This document shows, piece by piece, positions 6,819 through 9,509 of a stretch of 9,509 bases of DNA (positions are counted from its first letter, which is position 1; each line of letters begins with the position of its first letter). The notes under the pieces were generated by a model. The model worked only from the letters and a program-made list of their open reading frames with translations. It had not been told where the DNA came from and did not search any database. Source of the stretch: Rhodoferax sp. (GTDB lineage: Bacteria; Pseudomonadota; Gammaproteobacteria; Burkholderiales; Burkholderiaceae_C); the NCBI GenBank assembly GCA_026785765.1, contig JAJAZK010000399.1, positions 1 to 9,509 on the forward strand, in the 5' to 3' direction. The translations under genes and the position numbers were made by a program.

Positions 6819-8222
6819 ATGACCCTCCAACAATTTCTGCTCATCTTGCGGGCGCGCTATCTGGTGGCGCTGCTCACGCTGCTGCTTACCGTGGCAGCAA
6901 CCGTGGTGGTCAGCCTGATCATCCCCAAGCAATACACGGCGAACGCCGCGGTGGTGGTTGACGTCAAGTCACCCGACCCGGTCAGCGGCATCCCCTTGCA
7001 AGGGCTTATTGCGCCGGGCTACATGGCAACCCAGATCGACATCATCAACAGCGACCGCGTGGCCCAGCGCGTCGTCAAGGTGTTGAAGATGGACGAGAGC
7101 CCGGCCATACGGATGCAATGGCAACAAGAAACGCAAGGCAAGGGTCAGCTCATCAACTGGCTGTCAGAGCTTCTGCAGAAAAACCTCGAAGTCAAACCCT
7201 CGCGCGAAAGCAACGTCATCAACATCGGCTACACCGGTGGCGACCCTGACTTCGCTGCCGCCGTGGCCAACGGCTTTGCCCAGGCCTACCTCGATGTCAA
7301 CCTCGACCTCAAGCTCGCTCCGGCGCGCCAATACGCCGCGTTTTTCGAAGAACAAACCAAACAGATGCGCGACAAGCTGGAAAAGGCCCAGCTGGCGCTC
7401 TCCGACTACCAGCAAAAGAATGGCATCACTACCGCGGACGACCGGCTCGACTTTGAGACCGCCAAACTTAACGAAACCTCCAGCCAGCTCACTGGTGTCC
7501 AGGGCCAGACCACCGACAGCCAGAGCAAACGGCAGAACTCCAGGGCCGACACCGTAGCCGAGGTGATGCAAAGCCCGCTCATCAACAGCCTCAAAGCCGA
7601 CATCGGCCGACTCGACGCCAAGCTCCAGGAAAGCAACATCAACCTGGGCAAGAACCACCCGCAAACCCAGCGCACAGAAACCGAGCTGGCCACACTCAAG
7701 ACCCAGCTGGAAGCTGAAACGCGCAAGATCACCAGTTCCATCGACACCACCTACCAGGTCAGCCGCCAACGCGAGCAACAATTGCAAGGCGCTCTGGCGA
7801 CGCAGAAGGCGCGCGTGCTTGTGCTCAACAAACAGCGCGACGAGCTCAATGTGCTGCGGCGCGACATCGAGACCGCGCAGCGCGCTTTCGAGGTCATCAG
7901 CCAGCGCGCCTCCCAATCCACGGTGGAGAGCCAGAACAGCCAAACTAACATCGCCGTGCTCAACGCCGCCTCGCCACCGAACGCACCTTCGCGCCCGCGC
8001 GTCCTGCTCAATGTGCTGGTTTCGATTTTCCTTGGCACGCTGCTGGGCGTAGGCCTGGCGCTGATGCTGGAGCTGGCGAACCGCCGCGTGCGCTCGGCGG
8101 ACGATCTGGTCGAGGCACTGGACCTGCCGGTACTTGGCTCGATTGCATCGGCAAAAGACATGTTCAAGCGGGCCGCAGCGCGCAAAGGCGCATCGCTGGC
8201 CCCCCAAGAAGCAACTGCATGA
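6819..8222 (+). CDS. epsF: EpsF, Wzz/GumC-type chain-length determinant protein
   Basis: This 467-residue inner-membrane polysaccharide co-polymerase has the standard layout. A short cytoplasmic start and TM1 (about 13-35, LVALLTLLLTVAATVVVSLII) lead into the periplasmic Wzz domain (IPKQYTANAAVVVDVK; QIDIINSDRVAQRVVKVL at 72-89). A long coiled coil at about 172-365 is rich in Lys, Glu and Gln and contains GKNHPQTQRTETELATL (277-293). A Pro-rich motif ASPPNAPSRPR (384-394) precedes TM2 (about 395-418). The cytoplasmic end (NRRVRSADDLVEALDLPVLGSI) is the region where such proteins contact their kinase. It lacks its own ATPase domain; EpsG supplies this as a separate protein. An AGGA ribosome-binding site lies at 6806-6809. 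The stop overlaps the epsG start (ATGA). Confidence 0.93.
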   Translation: MTLQQFLLILRARYLVALLTLLLTVAATVVVSLIIPKQYTANAAVVVDVKSPDPVSGIPLQGLIAPGYMATQIDIINSDRVAQRVVKVLKMDESPAIRMQWQQETQGKGQLINWLSELLQKNLEVKPSRESNVINIGYTGGDPDFAAAVANGFAQAYLDVNLDLKLAPARQYAAFFEEQTKQMRDKLEKAQLALSDYQQKNGITTADDRLDFETAKLNETSSQLTGVQGQTTDSQSKRQNSRADTVAEVMQSPLINSLKADIGRLDAKLQESNINLGKNHPQTQRTETELATLKTQLEAETRKITSSIDTTYQVSRQREQQLQGALATQKARVLVLNKQRDELNVLRRDIETAQRAFEVISQRASQSTVESQNSQTNIAVLNAASPPNAPSRPRVLLNVLVSIFLGTLLGVGLALMLELANRRVRSADDLVEALDLPVLGSIASAKDMFKRAAARKGASLAPQEATA

Positions 8223-9100
8223 ACACCATCACCGACTCCATGGCAATTGCCGCCGCACCCACCGGCGCCGCACGCTCCATTGGCGACATTCTGGTTGCCA
8301 GCGGCCAGCTGAGCGCCGACGACGCGCAACGGGTCCTGCAACGCCAGCAACAAGACAAGTCGCAGTTTGGCGACGCTGCGCTGGCACTCAAGCTGCTGAC
8401 CAAGGACGACATCGCTTTTGCTCTGTCCAAGCAGTTCGACTACTCGTATTGGAGCGAGCAGGACACCAGCCGCAGCCCGGAGCTGGTGGCGGCCTACAAG
8501 CCGTTCAGCAAGGCGGGCGAAAACCTGCGTGCGGTGCGCAGCCAGCTGATGCTGCGCTGGTTCAATACCGACCCCGCGCGCAAGGTGCTGGCCTTGGTCA
8601 GCCCGGGCAAAGGTGAAGGCCGCAGCTTCATCGCCGCCAACCTGGCCATTGTTTTTTCGCAGCAAGGTGAGCGCACACTACTTATTGACGGCAATTTGCG
8701 CCACGCACGGCAACACGAGCTGTTCATGCTCGGCAAAAGTGCAGGCTTGTCTGGCATCCTGGCCGACCGTGCCGGCCTGGAGGCCGCGCTCGATGTGCCG
8801 GGCCTTCCACGCCTGAAGGTCTTACCGGCCGGTGCCGTGCCACCCAATCCGCAAGAGTTGCTGGGTCGCCCGGCGTTTGGCGCGCTGCTAAAGGCGGCCG
8901 CCGAGCAGTTTGACGTGGTCATCATCGACACCCCGGCTGGCTCCGACTTTGCCGATGCCGAAATCATCGCCTCCTGCGCCGGCGCAGCCGCCATCGTGAC
9001 CCGCAAGAACAAAAGCCTGCTGCCCAACGCCACGCTGTTGGCGCGCCGACTGCAGGACAGCGGCGTGGTGCTGGTGGGGTCTATCCTCAACGACGACTGA
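8219..9100 (+). CDS. epsG: EpsG, chain-length-determinant ATPase / putative BY-type tyrosine kinase
   Basis: This 293-residue cytoplasmic partner of EpsF has two parts. Residues 18-78 (RSIGDILVASGQLSADDAQ through LTKDDIAFALSKQFDYSYW) resemble the N-terminal domain found on GspE/MshE-type ATPases. Residues 85-293 are a Wzc/CpsD-like P-loop domain: ENLRAVRSQLML (101-112), Walker A SPGKGEGRS (128-136), Walker A' LLIDGNLR (154-161), GLSGIL, LPAGAVPPNPQELL (202-215) and Walker B VVIIDTPAG (233-241). The usual Walker A lysine is arginine (R135) and the second Asp of Walker A' is Asn (N159). No C-terminal tyrosine cluster follows; the protein ends VGSILNDD. It may therefore work as an ATP-dependent regulator of EpsF rather than a strong autokinase. 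The 4-nt overlap with epsF indicates translational coupling. Confidence 0.92.
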   Translation: MNTITDSMAIAAAPTGAARSIGDILVASGQLSADDAQRVLQRQQQDKSQFGDAALALKLLTKDDIAFALSKQFDYSYWSEQDTSRSPELVAAYKPFSKAGENLRAVRSQLMLRWFNTDPARKVLALVSPGKGEGRSFIAANLAIVFSQQGERTLLIDGNLRHARQHELFMLGKSAGLSGILADRAGLEAALDVPGLPRLKVLPAGAVPPNPQELLGRPAFGALLKAAAEQFDVVIIDTPAGSDFADAEIIASCAGAAAIVTRKNKSLLPNATLLARRLQDSGVVLVGSILNDD

Positions 9101-9124
9101 CCACACTCAGTGGCCGGAAACGAA

Positions 9125-9129
9125 AAGGA
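9125..9129 (+). promoter_or_regulatory. ribosome-binding site of the antitoxin gene
   Basis: AAGGA lies five bases before the ATG at 9135. It is a better Shine-Dalgarno match than those of most eps genes in this window, which suggests that the antitoxin has efficient, independent translation. Confidence 0.55.
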
Positions 9130-9134
9130 AACCC

Positions 9135-9389
9135 ATGGACGCAGCTACCTACACCACAGTTCGAGCAAACCTGGCCAACGCCATGGATCGTGTCTGCAAT
9201 GACCACGAGCCGTTGATCATTACGCGCAACGGCGAGCAGTCGGTCGTGATGTTGTCGCTGGAAGACTACAAAGCACTCGAAGAAACCGCCTATCTTTTGC
9301 GCGCGCCAGCGAATGCCAAAAGACTGCTTGCGGCGGCAGGCCAGCTCAAGGCCGGGCATGGGGTCGAACGAATCAAAAAGTTGAATTAG
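9135..9389 (+). CDS. Phd/YefM-family type II antitoxin, apparently without an adjacent toxin
   Basis: This protein has 84 residues, the usual size of YefM (about 83). The N-terminus MDAATYTTVRANLANAMDRVCND and the central EPLIITRNGEQSVVMLSLEDYKALEETAYLL are the signature of the Phd/YefM DNA-binding dimerisation domain. The C-terminal AKRLLAAAGQLKAGHGVERIKKLN corresponds to the toxin-neutralising tail. YefM normally represses its own operon and binds the RelE-like mRNA interferase YoeB encoded immediately downstream. Here the following 120 bases contain no YoeB-like sequence in any forward frame, so the gene looks orphaned, although the toxin could lie elsewhere. It lies between epsG and the presumed exosortase gene on the same strand, 34 nt after epsG, and probably shares the EPS transcript. 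It could be a remnant of an inserted toxin-antitoxin pair or a co-opted DNA-binding regulator. Confidence 0.9.
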   Translation: MDAATYTTVRANLANAMDRVCNDHEPLIITRNGEQSVVMLSLEDYKALEETAYLLRAPANAKRLLAAAGQLKAGHGVERIKKLN

Positions 9390-9498
9390 ACGGTGACGCA
9401 ATTGAGCGCTGTGACCCATGTTGTCCACGAAACAGTTCGCGTGGCACCTGCCATTTTTTTGTGCACCGGGACTGTGCGGACGAATGCAGGACAAAGCC

Positions 9499-9509
9499 AT
9501 GACCAAGCC
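9499..9509 (+). CDS. start of a further gene, possibly the exosortase (XrtB/EpsH) (3' partial)
   Basis: Only the codons ATG ACC AAG and two more bases are present. The start is supported by AGGA (9488-9491) seven bases upstream. In eps clusters of this type, epsG is normally followed by the exosortase gene, and the PEP-CTERM protein at 407-955 requires one. The identity is inferred from synteny alone. An in-frame ATG at 9418 would give 27 extra residues but has no clear ribosome-binding site. The bases from 9390 to 9498 otherwise hold nothing I can name. Confidence 0.3.

Noticed and set aside
5812..8665. Several long reverse-strand open frames (305, 347 and 304 codons) under epsE, epsF and epsG
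   Set aside because: All are mirror frames of well-supported forward genes; their translations are rich in Ala/Val/Gly/Gln/His without any recognisable domain.
9096..9111. ACTGA-N6-TCAGT inverted repeat between epsG and the antitoxin, considered as an autoregulatory operator
   Set aside because: The arms are only five bases and do not resemble the TGTACA-type palindrome known for YefM; it could easily arise by chance.
9441..9460. Possible terminator before the T-run downstream of the antitoxin
   Set aside because: The only pairing (GGCA/TGCC) has a two-base loop and four base pairs, too small to be functional.
9087..9506. 139-codon reverse-strand open frame at the right end
   Set aside because: It is antisense to the antitoxin gene, and no family resemblance is visible.

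Overview
The window is a forward-strand exopolysaccharide (EPS) locus of the Methylobacillus-type 'Eps' class, the kind associated with exosortase B (XrtB) and PEP-CTERM sorting. The gene order (PEP-CTERM protein, epsA, epsB, epsL, epsD, epsE, epsF, epsG, then probably the exosortase), the RlmJ tail upstream and the moderately GC-rich base composition suggest a betaproteobacterium, most likely Burkholderiales or a relative. The taxonomic placement is an inference from family recognition; no search was run.

Layout. Positions 1-224 are the 3' end of a housekeeping gene, probably rlmJ (23S rRNA adenine methyltransferase). Positions 225-406 are non-coding and hold a possible weak promoter. Positions 407-955 encode a small secreted protein with an FxDxF motif and a C-terminal PEP-CTERM sorting signal, closed by a strong intrinsic terminator (989-1019). 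After about 200 bp without a gene, the EPS operon starts: a LuxR/GerE-type regulator EpsA split into two frames (1224-1463 and 1463-2050), the initiating sugar-phosphate transferase EpsB (2037-3458), the outer-membrane beta-barrel EpsL (3462-4676), the periplasmic lipoprotein EpsD (4714-5715), the Wza-like export protein EpsE (5764-6771), the Wzz-like chain-length protein EpsF (6819-8222) and its cytoplasmic ATPase/kinase partner EpsG (8219-9100). A Phd/YefM-type antitoxin gene (9135-9389) follows with no toxin beside it. The window ends 11 bases into a new reading frame with a good ribosome-binding site, which by synteny should be the exosortase.

How the genes work together. EpsB would load the first sugar phosphate on undecaprenyl phosphate. 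EpsF and EpsG would control polymer length and export across the inner membrane and periplasm. EpsE and EpsL would form the outer-membrane exit, with EpsD as a periplasmic assembly factor. EpsA would regulate the operon. The exosortase expected just downstream would process the PEP-CTERM protein. Short gaps, overlaps (14 nt epsA/epsB, 4 nt epsF/epsG) and shared strand support co-transcription.

Most notable points. Two single-base frameshifts lie in one operon: one splits epsA, the other replaces the last residues of epsE. Both look like the loss of one base from a short homopolymer, so they are either sequencing errors or real decay/phase changes. EpsE carries a diverged tandem duplication of an SLBB domain. 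An apparently orphan antitoxin sits between epsG and the presumed exosortase. I do not see evidence for an entirely new system; the rest is a recognisable Eps cluster.
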